Source: an uncultured Bacteroidales bacterium
Lineage (GTDB): Bacteria > Bacteroidota > Bacteroidia > Bacteroidales > WCHB1-69
NCBI GenBank assembly: GCA_947169105.1
Contig: CAMVOL010000004.1
Span: 1 to 40,655 of the forward strand
Direction: 5' to 3'
Length of the DNA: 40,655 bases
The position numbers and the translations under genes were made by a program. Shown piece by piece: positions 24,043-32,215 of this stretch. Within the stretch, counting starts at the first letter, position 1. Each line of letters opens with the position of its first letter. The notes under the pieces were generated by a model. The model made no database searches. It had not been told where the DNA came from and worked only from the letters and a program-made list of their open reading frames with translations.

Positions 24043-25620
24043 GTGTTAAAAAGAATACTTTTAACGGTCTTGATGCTCTTCTGTATGGCTGCCGTTTTTG
24101 CCCAACAGAAGAAGATTTACTTTGAGGCCGACCTTTTGGAGTATGATGAGGAACTGCGCGGCGGGGCCGAACAATATACTGGCCATGTTGTCTTCCGCCA
24201 TGGCAACACGGTGGGTTATTGTGACACGGCTCTGCATTTCCGTGACCGTAACCAGCTGCACGCTTTCGGGCACCGCGTCCGTATCATCGTCAACGACTCC
24301 GTTACGCTTTTTGGCGACTTTCTGATCTACGACGGCAATGCCCGCACGGTGTCCATCTCCCGCAACGTCATTCTCAAGGACAAGAGGGCTGCACTATACA
24401 CCGACAGTCTCATCTACGATATGAATGATGATCTCGGCTACTACCTCACCGGCGGGCGTATGGTGAGCGACAGCAATACGCTGACCAGCCGTATCGGATA
24501 CTACAACACCAAGACCAATCGGGCAGACCTGTATGATTCTGTACACTTGGTCAACGAAACATACACGGGTGACTGCCGTAGCGCATCCTACAACACCAGT
24601 TCTGAAATCATCTATTTTACCTCCCGAACCCATCTGTATTCTGATGAAAACCAATTTTTTACAGATGGTGGATGGTATGATACGAAGGGAAAACAGCTTT
24701 TGTTGGACGGCAATGCGGAACTGCACAATGAATCCCAGGTTCTTTTCGGCGACAGTCTGTTTTATGATGACAATATCAGTTTCGGACAGGGGTGGGACAA
24801 TGTGTGTCTTGTAGATACGGCGAAAAACTATGTCGTACAAGGCAATTATATGGAGTATTTGGACAAGAATTATGCGCTTGTCACCGACAGTATGTTGCTG
24901 ATTCTGATTGACAATGGTGATTCATTGTACCTCCATTCCGACACGCTTCATGTCCTTTTCGATACGGCGCAGTCACCCAAAAGTTTTTTTGTCTATAACA
25001 AGGTGAAATTCTACCGTGACGATATGCAGGGCGCTTGTGATTCGATGGTCTATCATGTTGAAGACTCGATGATTACGATGTATTTTAACCCTGTGGTGTG
25101 GTCGGATGCGAACCAGTTGACCGGCGATACCATCCGTTTCAATATCCTTGATTCGGTGAATATGAGCATGGAGCTGTGCCGTTCGGCGTTTATCGTCTCT
25201 TCGGTGTATGACGATGAAACGGAATTTAACCAAATCAAGGGTTTGAACATCGTGGGAATCATCTATGACAAGCATCTTACTCGTGTGGATGTCATCGGGA
25301 ATGCCGAAAGCTTGTACTATATTTTGGAAGAGGATAGTTCGTTGGTGGGTATCAATTCTGCCGCTACCAGCGAAATGCGTATTGTGTTTGAAGACAATGA
25401 GATTCAGTCCATTACTTTTTATAATGAACCGGACGGCAAGTTGTATCCGGATGCGGAGTTGCACGCCAAAGACCGTCAGCTGAAGGACTTCCGGTGGCTG
25501 AACGCCTATCGCCCCGCCACCCGCCACGACATCTTCACGATGCCTGTGGAGCGTGTGTCCACGCAGCCCGCAACCGATGAAGTTGCCCCGGGAAATAATG
25601 AAAAATCAGAAAACCCATGA
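24043..25620 (+). CDS. OstA-like (LptA/LptD-related) periplasmic protein
   Basis: A 525-residue protein with signal peptide (ILLTVLMLFCMAAVFAQ). The mature chain is a long series of short beta strands of the OstA/jellyroll type: KKIYFEADLLEYDEELRGG, HVVFRHGNTVGYCDTALHFRD, VTLFGDFLIYDGNARTVSI and similar strands of about 20 residues, with many YxDS or GD turns. OstA proteins carry lipopolysaccharide across the periplasm. This Bacteroidetes form is longer than LptA (about 180) and lacks a clear LptD barrel, so a bridge role is inferred. The start is GTG at 24043; no ATG fits the signal peptide. Its stop overlaps the next start as ATGA, indicating translational coupling. Confidence 0.85.
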   Translation: MLKRILLTVLMLFCMAAVFAQQKKIYFEADLLEYDEELRGGAEQYTGHVVFRHGNTVGYCDTALHFRDRNQLHAFGHRVRIIVNDSVTLFGDFLIYDGNARTVSISRNVILKDKRAALYTDSLIYDMNDDLGYYLTGGRMVSDSNTLTSRIGYYNTKTNRADLYDSVHLVNETYTGDCRSASYNTSSEIIYFTSRTHLYSDENQFFTDGGWYDTKGKQLLLDGNAELHNESQVLFGDSLFYDDNISFGQGWDNVCLVDTAKNYVVQGNYMEYLDKNYALVTDSMLLILIDNGDSLYLHSDTLHVLFDTAQSPKSFFVYNKVKFYRDDMQGACDSMVYHVEDSMITMYFNPVVWSDANQLTGDTIRFNILDSVNMSMELCRSAFIVSSVYDDETEFNQIKGLNIVGIIYDKHLTRVDVIGNAESLYYILEEDSSLVGINSAATSEMRIVFEDNEIQSITFYNEPDGKLYPDAELHAKDRQLKDFRWLNAYRPATRHDIFTMPVERVSTQPATDEVAPGNNEKSENP

Positions 25621-26561
25621 ACACGTTTGGCAGAATCTTCCGGCTTACCGACTTCGGTGAAACCCACGGCCCGTGTATGGGCGGGGTGATTGACGGCTGC
25701 CCGTCGGGGCTGCGGTTGGATATGGATTTCATCCGGCACGAACTGGAGCGGCGCGCCCTTCCGGGTGATGGACGACGCGAGCCGGATAAAGTACGATTTG
25801 TGTCAGGTATTTATGATGGGCGCACCACGGGCGCGCCGATCGCCTTCCTCATTGACAACGTGGACGGGCAGCCCAATGCCGCCGCCGACGGCGTGCTGAA
25901 GCCGTCGCATTCGTCGTTTGTCTATAAGGAAAAATACGGGCACACCTGCAACGAGCAGGGTGGGCGCTCGTCGGCGCGGCAGACCGTCTGCCGGGTGGTG
26001 GGCGGCGCGGTGGCGAAGCTGCTCCTGCGCGAACGGAACATCGCCGTGACGGCGGAAATGCTCTCCATGGCCCGTATTGAAACCGAGGGTGATACCGCCG
26101 GTGCGTTGGTGGAGTGTGTCATCAGCGGACTGCCCGCAGGGCTCGGCGAACCGGTTTACGACAAGTTCGATGCCCGCCTCGCGGCTGCGATGTTGTCGCT
26201 GCCGGCCTGCAAGGGCTTTGAGATAGGGGAGGGTTTCCATGCTGCCGAGATGTGCGGTACGCAATATAACGACCTGCAAAACAGTGACTTCTCGTTCCGT
26301 ACGAACCATGACGGCGGGGTGCAGGCCGGCATCACCAACGGTGAGGAGGTGCGTTTCCGTGTGGCTTTCAAGCCGATACCGTCGGTGCGTGTGGCGCAGC
26401 AGACGGTGGACTACTGCGGGAATCCCGTCACATATACGGCCTCCAATCGTAACGACGCGTGCGCGGCACCGCGCGTACTGCCCGTCGTCGAGGCCATGGC
26501 CGCAATGACGACTGTTGACTTTATTTTATTGAATACTAATAATTTGAAAATTGAAAACTGA
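25617..26561 (+). CDS. aroC: Chorismate synthase, short and divergent
   Basis: Would convert 5-enolpyruvylshikimate-3-phosphate to chorismate using reduced FMN, the last shikimate step. The fold is recognisable: FGETHGPCMGGVIDG with catalytic His17, KPSHSSFVYKEKYG with His98, GGRSSARQTVCRVVGGAVAK (115-134), TNHDGGVQAGITNGE and APRVLPVVEAMAA. But it has 314 residues against about 350-360, lacks some 35-40 residues in the middle (near 145-155), and changes conserved motifs: HAD to HSS, RGGGRSSARE to EQGGRSSARQ, GRHDPC to NRNDAC. The stop codon lies within a TTGAAAA heptamer array, and the last residues (NNLKIEN) are repeat-encoded. It overlaps the OstA-like gene by 4 nt. It may be active but altered, or decaying. 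Confidence 0.85.
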   Translation: MNTFGRIFRLTDFGETHGPCMGGVIDGCPSGLRLDMDFIRHELERRALPGDGRREPDKVRFVSGIYDGRTTGAPIAFLIDNVDGQPNAAADGVLKPSHSSFVYKEKYGHTCNEQGGRSSARQTVCRVVGGAVAKLLLRERNIAVTAEMLSMARIETEGDTAGALVECVISGLPAGLGEPVYDKFDARLAAAMLSLPACKGFEIGEGFHAAEMCGTQYNDLQNSDFSFRTNHDGGVQAGITNGEEVRFRVAFKPIPSVRVAQQTVDYCGNPVTYTASNRNDACAAPRVLPVVEAMAAMTTVDFILLNTNNLKIEN

Positions 26562-26571
26562 AAATTGAAAA
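26544..26571. repeat. Heptamer array that contains the aroC stop codon
   Basis: TTGAAAA, TTGAAAA, CTGAAAA and TTGAAAA in register. The TGA of the third unit (26559-26561) is the stop codon of the chorismate synthase. Confidence 0.8.
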
Positions 26572-26579
26572 ATATGAAG

Positions 26580-26691
26580 TATAAAGTAGAAGGTATAAAG
26601 TAGGAGGTAGCCACCGCACATCCCCTCTTTATACCTATCACCTACTACCTATTACCTATTACCTATCACATTTTAACTTTTAACTTTTAAC
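26580..26691. repeat. Compound short tandem repeat region
   Basis: Contains, in order, two 14-bp units TATAAAGTAGRAGG (26580-26607), an inverted pair AGGTATAAAG (26591-26600) / CTTTATACCT (26627-26636), three ACCTATY units (26647-26667) and three TTTTAAC units (26671-26691). The last two again have a 7-bp period. It fills the gap before the glycosyltransferase gene, and no promoter is recognisable in it. Confidence 0.7.
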
Positions 26692-26702
26692 TCACTACCG
26701 AT

Positions 26703-27605
26703 ATGTTCCAAACTCCTATTCTTGTAATCGCCTATCATCGCGTGGAGTCCACGCACGATTTGTTTATGGCGTTGCGCCAGGTTCAACCGGAAAAACTGTA
26801 TATCGCCGCTGATGGCGCACTATCGGGCGACCGTACGGATTATCAGCATTGTTTGGAGGCGCGGTGCGTGTTTATGCCTGAATGGAAATGTGAAATGAAG
26901 ACACTCTTTATGGAAACCCATCAGGGCAAGTCGAAGATGTTCGTGCAGGCGATGCAGTGGTTCTTTGAGCAGGAGGAGGAAGGCATCGTCCTCTTTGACG
27001 ACACCGTGCCGACCGTCGATTTTTTCCATTTCTGCAAGCAGATGCTGGAGATGTACCGCACTGACCGTCGGATTGGACATATTTCTGGAAGTTATCTGTT
27101 GAAACACAATCGTTTGGATGAATCGTCCTACTACTTTTCCGCATATCCGTTGATGTGGGGCTTTGCCACCTGGCGCGACCGTTTCGAGAATTTCGACTTG
27201 AAAATGAAAGAGTTGGAAAATGTGGAGTTCCGAACCCTTACGGATAAATACCAGATGAAGAAGAAGCACGCCAATTTCTGGAACCGCCGGTACAGGATTT
27301 TGCAGAAAAACCAGGTGGACATCTGGGAGTACCAATATATCTTCCATCTGTGGAATCAGGGGGTATTGACGGTGGTGCCGAATGTCAATCTGGTGGAGAA
27401 TCGCGGCTTCCTGACGAAAAAGCGTCGCATTCGCAAACTGTATCGTCCGACACATCCCATCCTTCCCATCAGGCAGAATACAAAGCTGGAGCAGGATGTG
27501 GATGCCGACCGTTACGTCTTCCGCCGCTACTTCAAGAAAGACTTCCGTACCCTCCTTGCCACGTGGGTGAAGGAGAACCTGCTGGGGGCGGAAAAGACGG
27601 TGTGA
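26703..27605 (+). CDS. Putative glycosyltransferase (GT-A-like nucleotide-sugar transferase)
   Basis: A 300-residue cytoplasmic protein. The N-terminus TPILVIAYHRVESTHDLFMALRQVQPEKLYIAADGAL is a typical Rossmann-like beta-alpha-beta start of GT-A enzymes. GIVLFDDTVPTVDFFHFCKQMLEMYRTDRRIGHISGSYL corresponds to the metal-binding acidic motif seen as EDD in relatives; here it is DDT. YPLMWGFATWRDRF and WEYQYIFHLWNQGV also fit. Relatives are sometimes called hemolysin HlpA-like or nucleotide-diphospho-sugar transferases and occur in surface polysaccharide synthesis. The acceptor is unknown. The start ATG lies after a repeat-filled 141-nt gap from the chorismate synthase. Confidence 0.8.
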   Translation: MFQTPILVIAYHRVESTHDLFMALRQVQPEKLYIAADGALSGDRTDYQHCLEARCVFMPEWKCEMKTLFMETHQGKSKMFVQAMQWFFEQEEEGIVLFDDTVPTVDFFHFCKQMLEMYRTDRRIGHISGSYLLKHNRLDESSYYFSAYPLMWGFATWRDRFENFDLKMKELENVEFRTLTDKYQMKKKHANFWNRRYRILQKNQVDIWEYQYIFHLWNQGVLTVVPNVNLVENRGFLTKKRRIRKLYRPTHPILPIRQNTKLEQDVDADRYVFRRYFKKDFRTLLATWVKENLLGAEKTV

Positions 27606-27610
27606 GTAAA

Positions 27611-27648
27611 TTGAAAATGGAAAATTGAAAATTGAAAACTGAAAATTG
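27611..27648. repeat. Heptamer array, five units
   Basis: TTGAAAA, TGGAAAA, TTGAAAA, TTGAAAA and CTGAAAA, then a partial TTG, all in 7-bp register. The array fills the gap between the glycosyltransferase gene and the following lipoprotein gene. Confidence 0.8.
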
Positions 27649-27656
27649 TGTATAGT

Positions 27657-28988
27657 ATGAGTGTTTCTTTGGGGAAAATATCGGTTCTTATAATGATGAT
27701 TCCGTTGCTGCTGTGCAGTTGTACATCGAAATCTGAACCTAAGAGCGCTATAGATGAGAAGATGGCGGCATTGGAGCTGCCGTCGCCGGTTGAGAGGTCG
27801 TTCCGTAAATCTTCGGAGTTGATGGATGCTCTTTTGCTCAATATGAAGAGTTTGGAATTGACGGGGTCGGATGATGATTACTATCAGGTGGCGACAACGT
27901 ACAGGGATTTGTCCTTTTCTTATAGTGATGACGAACTCACTGCGGAAGGTCGCAAGGCTTGTGCAGAACATAAGTATCGGATCGACTCCCTTCGGAATGT
28001 CGCTCAAAAGTTACTGAAAGACAATCTGTCAGGTTATCGGAGAACCCTGGTCAATGAGGTGGACAAGCTGGTTGAAGAGTCCGTGAAGTATCCCGTTTAT
28101 CTTCCTAAAGGTACAAAGTTGTACCTTGATTTTGAGACTTCCGGCACCGTTGTTGTGCGTTTGTTCAACGCCGACAGCCACGCCACGCTCAAAACTTGGA
28201 GCGGTAAGAAGTCCGTGAATGACTCCATAACCATTTCCAATAGTGCCATATATCTTGTTGATATACAGCCGAAGGATAATCCATACCTCAACTTGACGAT
28301 GGAACGCACTTGTAAAGACCTGGCTGATGTCACGCGGCCTTATGAGGTTACAGAGGAGGAGGTTGCATGCAAAGCCGGCGATTTTCTGGCCAAAAAGGTG
28401 GACGGAATCGCCATCAGCAGTCTTTTCGAGGAGCCGCGGAAGGTGACGCTCCGTTCGCAAGGCAAGGCCTTCTTTTCCGGAGGCAGCCGTTCCGTTGTGG
28501 CGATGCAGGTGCCTGCCAACTGTACCGATATTGCCTATTGCCTTCGTATTTCCACCAGCCAGACCGACCAGAACACCGACGGCCAATTCTGCAAAAAAGT
28601 TGATGAGAAATATAAGGAAATCAAGTTCTTGGGCCTGCCCATTTATGAGTCTCACGGCACGGGTTCCAACATTTTCCGTGAGCTGCTTAATGCCACCGAG
28701 CCGCCCCGGGAGGAGGAGGCCTATTGCAATTTGTATGTCTTTACCAATCAAGAGGAAGCCAAGAAGTTCTCTGACGGCAAGCCGGTTGCTGAGCTGAAAT
28801 ACAATATGGATTTCTCAAAACAGGGCACCCAGTCATGCAACGACCGCATTCCTGCCAAGGGCATCAAGACCCTCTATTTCGGCTTTGAGAATACGCGGGT
28901 ACGTTACTCTGTCTATTTGTGGCTGGAATCCGTATCCACTGTCAAAACCACGGAATATTTCAAAATGAAGTACAGTTTGGAGGAGTAG
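27657..28988 (+). CDS. Large lipoprotein of unknown function
   Basis: A 443-residue protein from the ATG at 27657; a GTG at 27648 is in frame but lies at the end of the heptamer array, so the ATG is preferred. Signal peptide and lipobox are clear (LIMMIPLLLCSC). The mature part begins with a helical segment (about 35-135, charged, e.g. DEKMAALELPSPVERSF), then beta-rich stretches such as GTKLYLDFETSGTVVVRLFNAD and KTLYFGFENTRVRYSVYLWLES. I recognise no family. It is convergent with the LysE gene, 7 nt apart. Confidence 0.75.
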   Translation: MSVSLGKISVLIMMIPLLLCSCTSKSEPKSAIDEKMAALELPSPVERSFRKSSELMDALLLNMKSLELTGSDDDYYQVATTYRDLSFSYSDDELTAEGRKACAEHKYRIDSLRNVAQKLLKDNLSGYRRTLVNEVDKLVEESVKYPVYLPKGTKLYLDFETSGTVVVRLFNADSHATLKTWSGKKSVNDSITISNSAIYLVDIQPKDNPYLNLTMERTCKDLADVTRPYEVTEEEVACKAGDFLAKKVDGIAISSLFEEPRKVTLRSQGKAFFSGGSRSVVAMQVPANCTDIAYCLRISTSQTDQNTDGQFCKKVDEKYKEIKFLGLPIYESHGTGSNIFRELLNATEPPREEEAYCNLYVFTNQEEAKKFSDGKPVAELKYNMDFSKQGTQSCNDRIPAKGIKTLYFGFENTRVRYSVYLWLESVSTVKTTEYFKMKYSLEE

Positions 28989-28995
28989 TGAGCTG

Positions 28996-29640
28996 TTACC
29001 AGTACAGTGTCACCAGCATCCGCGCAATCATCACGACGCCGAGCACACAGAAGACGATGCCCACGACGCGGTTGATGATGAAGCCAACCTCGTAAGTGAT
29101 GGCTTTTTTGAGTTTGCCTGCGAAGAAGCTCTTGAGCATGTCAATACAGAAAATGGTGAGCAGGATGCAGGCGAAAAAGAGGATCTGCAGGTTGATGTTA
29201 GGGCCACTGTAGGGGGCGATGCCGAGCCATAAGATCCAGACAAATGGGTTGGTGATGTTGAAGGCAAAGCCCTGTATCGGGTATTTGAACTTGCCGAGCT
29301 TGTTGCTGCGCGGGTCGTTCAGCACCTCCTCCTGATGCCGCGTCTTTACGGGCTTTTTGCGGTTGAAGAAGGTCACTAATCCGTACCCGATGAGGATGAT
29401 GCCACCGAGGATGCTGAACAGCAGCTTGGCGGTTTCGTTGTGCATGATGCCGGCGGTTCCCCACAGACATAACGCAATGAGTATCATGTCACTACAAGCG
29501 ATGCCGAGGGCGAAGAGGATGCCCGCTTTAAAGCCGTTGTTCAAGCTGGTCTGGATGATGCCGAGAAACGCCGCGCCCGGAGCCACCGAAATGGCCAACG
29601 CTATGGGTATCGCTTGCAGGATGGTGGCTACTATGTTCAT
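28996..29640 (-). CDS. LysE/RhtB-family amino-acid exporter
   Basis: A 214-residue inner-membrane protein with about six hydrophobic segments and the family start AIPIALAISVAPGAAFLGIIQTSLNNGFKAGILFALGIACSDMILI. A basic loop (FFNRKKPVKTRHQEE) and a second half with GFAFNITNPFVWILWLG follow; the NP(F/A) motif is typical. LysE-type proteins export amino acids or related small molecules; the substrate cannot be inferred. The start overlaps the stop of the upstream barrel-like gene by one base, so the two are translationally coupled. Confidence 0.88.
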   Translation of the reverse strand: MNIVATILQAIPIALAISVAPGAAFLGIIQTSLNNGFKAGILFALGIACSDMILIALCLWGTAGIMHNETAKLLFSILGGIILIGYGLVTFFNRKKPVKTRHQEEVLNDPRSNKLGKFKYPIQGFAFNITNPFVWILWLGIAPYSGPNINLQILFFACILLTIFCIDMLKSFFAGKLKKAITYEVGFIINRVVGIVFCVLGVVMIARMLVTLYW

Positions 29641-30398
29641 TATTCGTGCGGGGCTTTACGTTGTCCGAATTGATAGGCGATATAAGCCCCTATGTAGAAA
29701 GGTTTTGCCTTGTTGAGAGCCATCTGCTGCACAAACGGGAATACCATGTCAAAGGTGCCGCCGACTTCCAAGGCGTGAATGGTGTATTCGTCCTTGCTGA
29801 AGTCGAAGTTGAAGCCGGTTTTGACATAAAAGCCAGGCCGCAGCTTCGTCTTGCCGATGCCCTTAAAGAGGTTGGCACGGCTGATGATGTCGTCAATGGT
29901 GTGTTTTTCGGGGTCGTACTTCACAATCTCTTGTCCGCTATAGCTGCCGTCGTTGGCGTAGTGGGCGATATAGACATAGACGGGTACGGCCATCCCCAAC
30001 GTGAAGCCGCCGGAAAGGGTGTAGCGCACGCGCACGCCGCCCCAATAGGGCTTCTGGTGCAGCGTCCGCTGGTAGCCGTAGCCGCCGTGCAGGAAGAAAA
30101 GGTCGCACAACTTCCCATACGAGTACGCCCGCGCCTGCGGGAAATAGGGGTTCTTCGCCAGCACCTGCTTATGATGGAAATTATAGGTGAGGTCAATCTC
30201 CCAAAAATGCTTGTCGTAATAGGTGGGCGTGCGCCCGTGCTGGAATCCGAAACCGCCGCCGTTGGTGTTGATGAAAACGTTGATGTTCCACTCCTTCACG
30301 ATGATTTTCTTCCACTCCACTTCACCCACATCTTGCGTATAGGCGAAAAGAGGGAACACGCAAAGCAGCATCCCGAAAAACGCTCTCTTGAAACTCAT
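29640..30398 (-). CDS. Probable outer-membrane beta-barrel protein, unknown
   Basis: A 252-residue protein with signal peptide (FFGMLLCVFPLFAYTQ) and alternating hydrophobic, aromatic-rich strands: EWNINVFINTNGGGFGFQHG, FWEIDLTYNFHHKQV, YWGGVRVRYTLSGGFTLGMAVPVYVYIAHY, LRPGFYVKTGFNFDF and KPFYIGAYIAYQFGQ. This pattern suggests a small outer-membrane barrel, but I know no function. It follows a 47-residue lipoprotein gene by 15 nt and overlaps the LysE start, so the three form a likely operon. The pairing may mean an envelope complex, which is inference. Confidence 0.75.
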   Translation of the reverse strand: MSFKRAFFGMLLCVFPLFAYTQDVGEVEWKKIIVKEWNINVFINTNGGGFGFQHGRTPTYYDKHFWEIDLTYNFHHKQVLAKNPYFPQARAYSYGKLCDLFFLHGGYGYQRTLHQKPYWGGVRVRYTLSGGFTLGMAVPVYVYIAHYANDGSYSGQEIVKYDPEKHTIDDIISRANLFKGIGKTKLRPGFYVKTGFNFDFSKDEYTIHALEVGGTFDMVFPFVQQMALNKAKPFYIGAYIAYQFGQRKAPHE

Positions 30399-30413
30399 TG
30401 AAAAAATTAGTGA

Positions 30414-30557
30414 CTACAATTCGGCAACGTTATCTTCCACGTTTACAGGAATTTCCGTGTAATGTCCGTAAGCTGGGCACTTGTGTTGGGTGGCACACGC
30501 GCCAAACAAGAAAGACAGTATTGCTAAAGTGCTGATGACAAAGATGATACGTTTCAT
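30414..30557 (-). CDS. Small 47-aa lipoprotein
   Basis: A short open frame with a well-formed lipoprotein signal: MKRIIFVISTLAILSFLFGAC, lipid-accepting Cys21. The mature part is only 27 residues (ATQHKCPAYG then HYTEIPVNVEDNVAEL). The CPAYG motif recalls tiny Bacteroidetes lipoproteins with a Cys-Pro turn, though I cannot name a family. It is the first gene of a leftward unit with the barrel-like protein (15 nt later) and LysE. A TATTTTTG -7 box lies 23 nt before the start codon. Confidence 0.72.
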   Translation of the reverse strand: MKRIIFVISTLAILSFLFGACATQHKCPAYGHYTEIPVNVEDNVAEL

Positions 30558-30579
30558 TACGGTTAATTTTTTAGGTTTG

Positions 30580-30587
30580 CAAAAATA
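30580..30587 (-). promoter_or_regulatory. -7 box (TATTTTTG) for the small lipoprotein operon
   Basis: The minus strand reads TATTTTTG in an AT-rich region upstream of the start at 30557. No clear -33 element. Confidence 0.45.
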
Positions 30588-30642
30588 AATAAAATATAAA
30601 TTAGTTTATATTGTCGGGTTCTCTTTTTATGAATTTTTTACA

Positions 30643-32187
30643 TTGTTGAAAATAAGGGATATAGCGTTTTTTCTGATGTTTGCTTTCGCGTTGCTTCCGT
30701 CGCTGACGGCACAGCGGGAGAGGACGGGGGAGCGGTTTTTTTTCCGCGCCGACTCGCAGGCAGTGAGGCAGTTCGAACGCTACGGCCCCGCCCGTCCCGC
30801 TGCTACAGGACTGCTTCCCGTGGGCGACTATGCCGCCGTCGCCGTGCGGACGGTACGGCGCATGGAGAACGACGGCTTCCCCTTCGCCGCCGTGTCGGTG
30901 TCGCCGCTCACCGAGCCTGACAGCGACGGCGTGGTCTCCACCCTCACCGTCGAGGCGGGACCGCTGGTGCGGTACGATTCCGTCATCGTGAAAGGTTCCC
31001 TGAAGCTGCGTCCGCGCTTCCTGCAGGCTTTCCTGAACTGGCGGCCCCGCCGGAAGTATATGGAACGGAACGCATGCCGCATCGCCCAGAAAATGAGTGG
31101 CTTGCCGTATGCGGAAGTCACCCGAGAGCCCGGCGTTGAGTTCGTGGGCGACAAAGCCTACCTCTACCTTTTTGCTGACAAACGGAAAGTGAACTGCTTT
31201 GACGGCTACCTCGGCCTCGTGCCGGTGAGCGAGACCACCGGTCGGGTGATGTTCACCGGCGAAGTCAACCTTATGTTGCAGAATATCTTCAAGATAGGGG
31301 AGACGCTCGAGCTGCGCTGGCAGGCCCCTGAAAAATACTCGCAGTACTTGTTCGCCCACGCCGACTTTCCCTACTGGTTCGGCACGCCTTTTGGACTTTC
31401 CGGCCATTTCGTCCTCGACAAGAAGGATACCTCCTATCTCAACATGAACTACCGTGTGGCACTGACGTACTCGTTTGCGGGCAGCAACTCCCTGCAGCTC
31501 TACTTCGATTATACCACCAGCTCCATTCTCCGTCCGCAGTTGGTGACGGCGACGGAGGGTGACACCACCTCGTACGACTATCGCAAGCCGATGTATGGTC
31601 TGCGGCTGAATTACAGTCGGTTGGACAACGGGATCCAGCCCCGTTCGGGCGTGCGGCTGTGGGCGGATGTCGCTGCCGGCTCGCGACGGATTCTGCCGAA
31701 CACGGCTGTGGATGCCGACGTGTATGAGGGGCTGGTGATGCGCACGACGCACTACCGTCTGCAGGGCGAAGTCACCGGCTTCGTGCCGATAGCGAAACGT
31801 TGGGGCTGGGTGGCCGGCGCGAGTGGCGGAATGCTGCTGGGCAACCAGCAGATCTACAACGACCTGTTCCGTATCGGCGGCACCCGCACCTTGCAGGGCT
31901 TCGACGAAATGTCGCTCTACGCCTCCTCCTACCTGATCGCCATGACCGAATTCCGCTTCTGGTTCGCCAAACTCTCGTATATCAACGTGTTTTTCAACGC
32001 CGCGTGGTACGAGCGCAAGCTGTCAGACAGTTACTATTACGATTATCCCTTCGGGTTCGGCCTCGGCGCGACCTTCCACACCAAGGCCGGAAATTTCTAT
32101 ATCAGCTATGCCTTGGGGCAGCAGCGAAACAGTCCCGTCTCCTTCAAAACTGGCAAAATCCATTTCGGCCTGGACGTGAGGTTCTGA
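30643..32187 (+). CDS. Omp85/BamA-like outer-membrane protein
   Basis: A 514-residue protein. A signal peptide (IAFFLMFAFALLPSLTAQ) leads into a short N-terminal part with one or two POTRA-like stretches (about 60-180, e.g. SVIVKGSLKLRPRFLQAFLNW) and a barrel with aromatic strands. It ends in GKIHFGLDVRF, the terminal Phe typical of barrels inserted by the BAM complex. IGGTRTLQGFDEMSLYASSYLIAMTEFRFWF contains the VRGF/LQGF-type motif of the Omp85 superfamily. It is smaller than BamA and may be a TamA-like or surface-antigen relative. The start appears to be TTG at 30643; an upstream ATG at 30629 is out of frame, and the ATG at 30676 would truncate the signal peptide. Confidence 0.85.
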   Translation: MLKIRDIAFFLMFAFALLPSLTAQRERTGERFFFRADSQAVRQFERYGPARPAATGLLPVGDYAAVAVRTVRRMENDGFPFAAVSVSPLTEPDSDGVVSTLTVEAGPLVRYDSVIVKGSLKLRPRFLQAFLNWRPRRKYMERNACRIAQKMSGLPYAEVTREPGVEFVGDKAYLYLFADKRKVNCFDGYLGLVPVSETTGRVMFTGEVNLMLQNIFKIGETLELRWQAPEKYSQYLFAHADFPYWFGTPFGLSGHFVLDKKDTSYLNMNYRVALTYSFAGSNSLQLYFDYTTSSILRPQLVTATEGDTTSYDYRKPMYGLRLNYSRLDNGIQPRSGVRLWADVAAGSRRILPNTAVDADVYEGLVMRTTHYRLQGEVTGFVPIAKRWGWVAGASGGMLLGNQQIYNDLFRIGGTRTLQGFDEMSLYASSYLIAMTEFRFWFAKLSYINVFFNAAWYERKLSDSYYYDYPFGFGLGATFHTKAGNFYISYALGQQRNSPVSFKTGKIHFGLDVRF

Positions 32188-32215
32188 AATATTCGTTATT
32201 TTTGTTCAAATTTGT

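Noticed and set aside
26544..26691. Possible CRISPR array
   Set aside because: Units are 7 or 14 bp in direct contact without unique spacers, and no cas gene is present.
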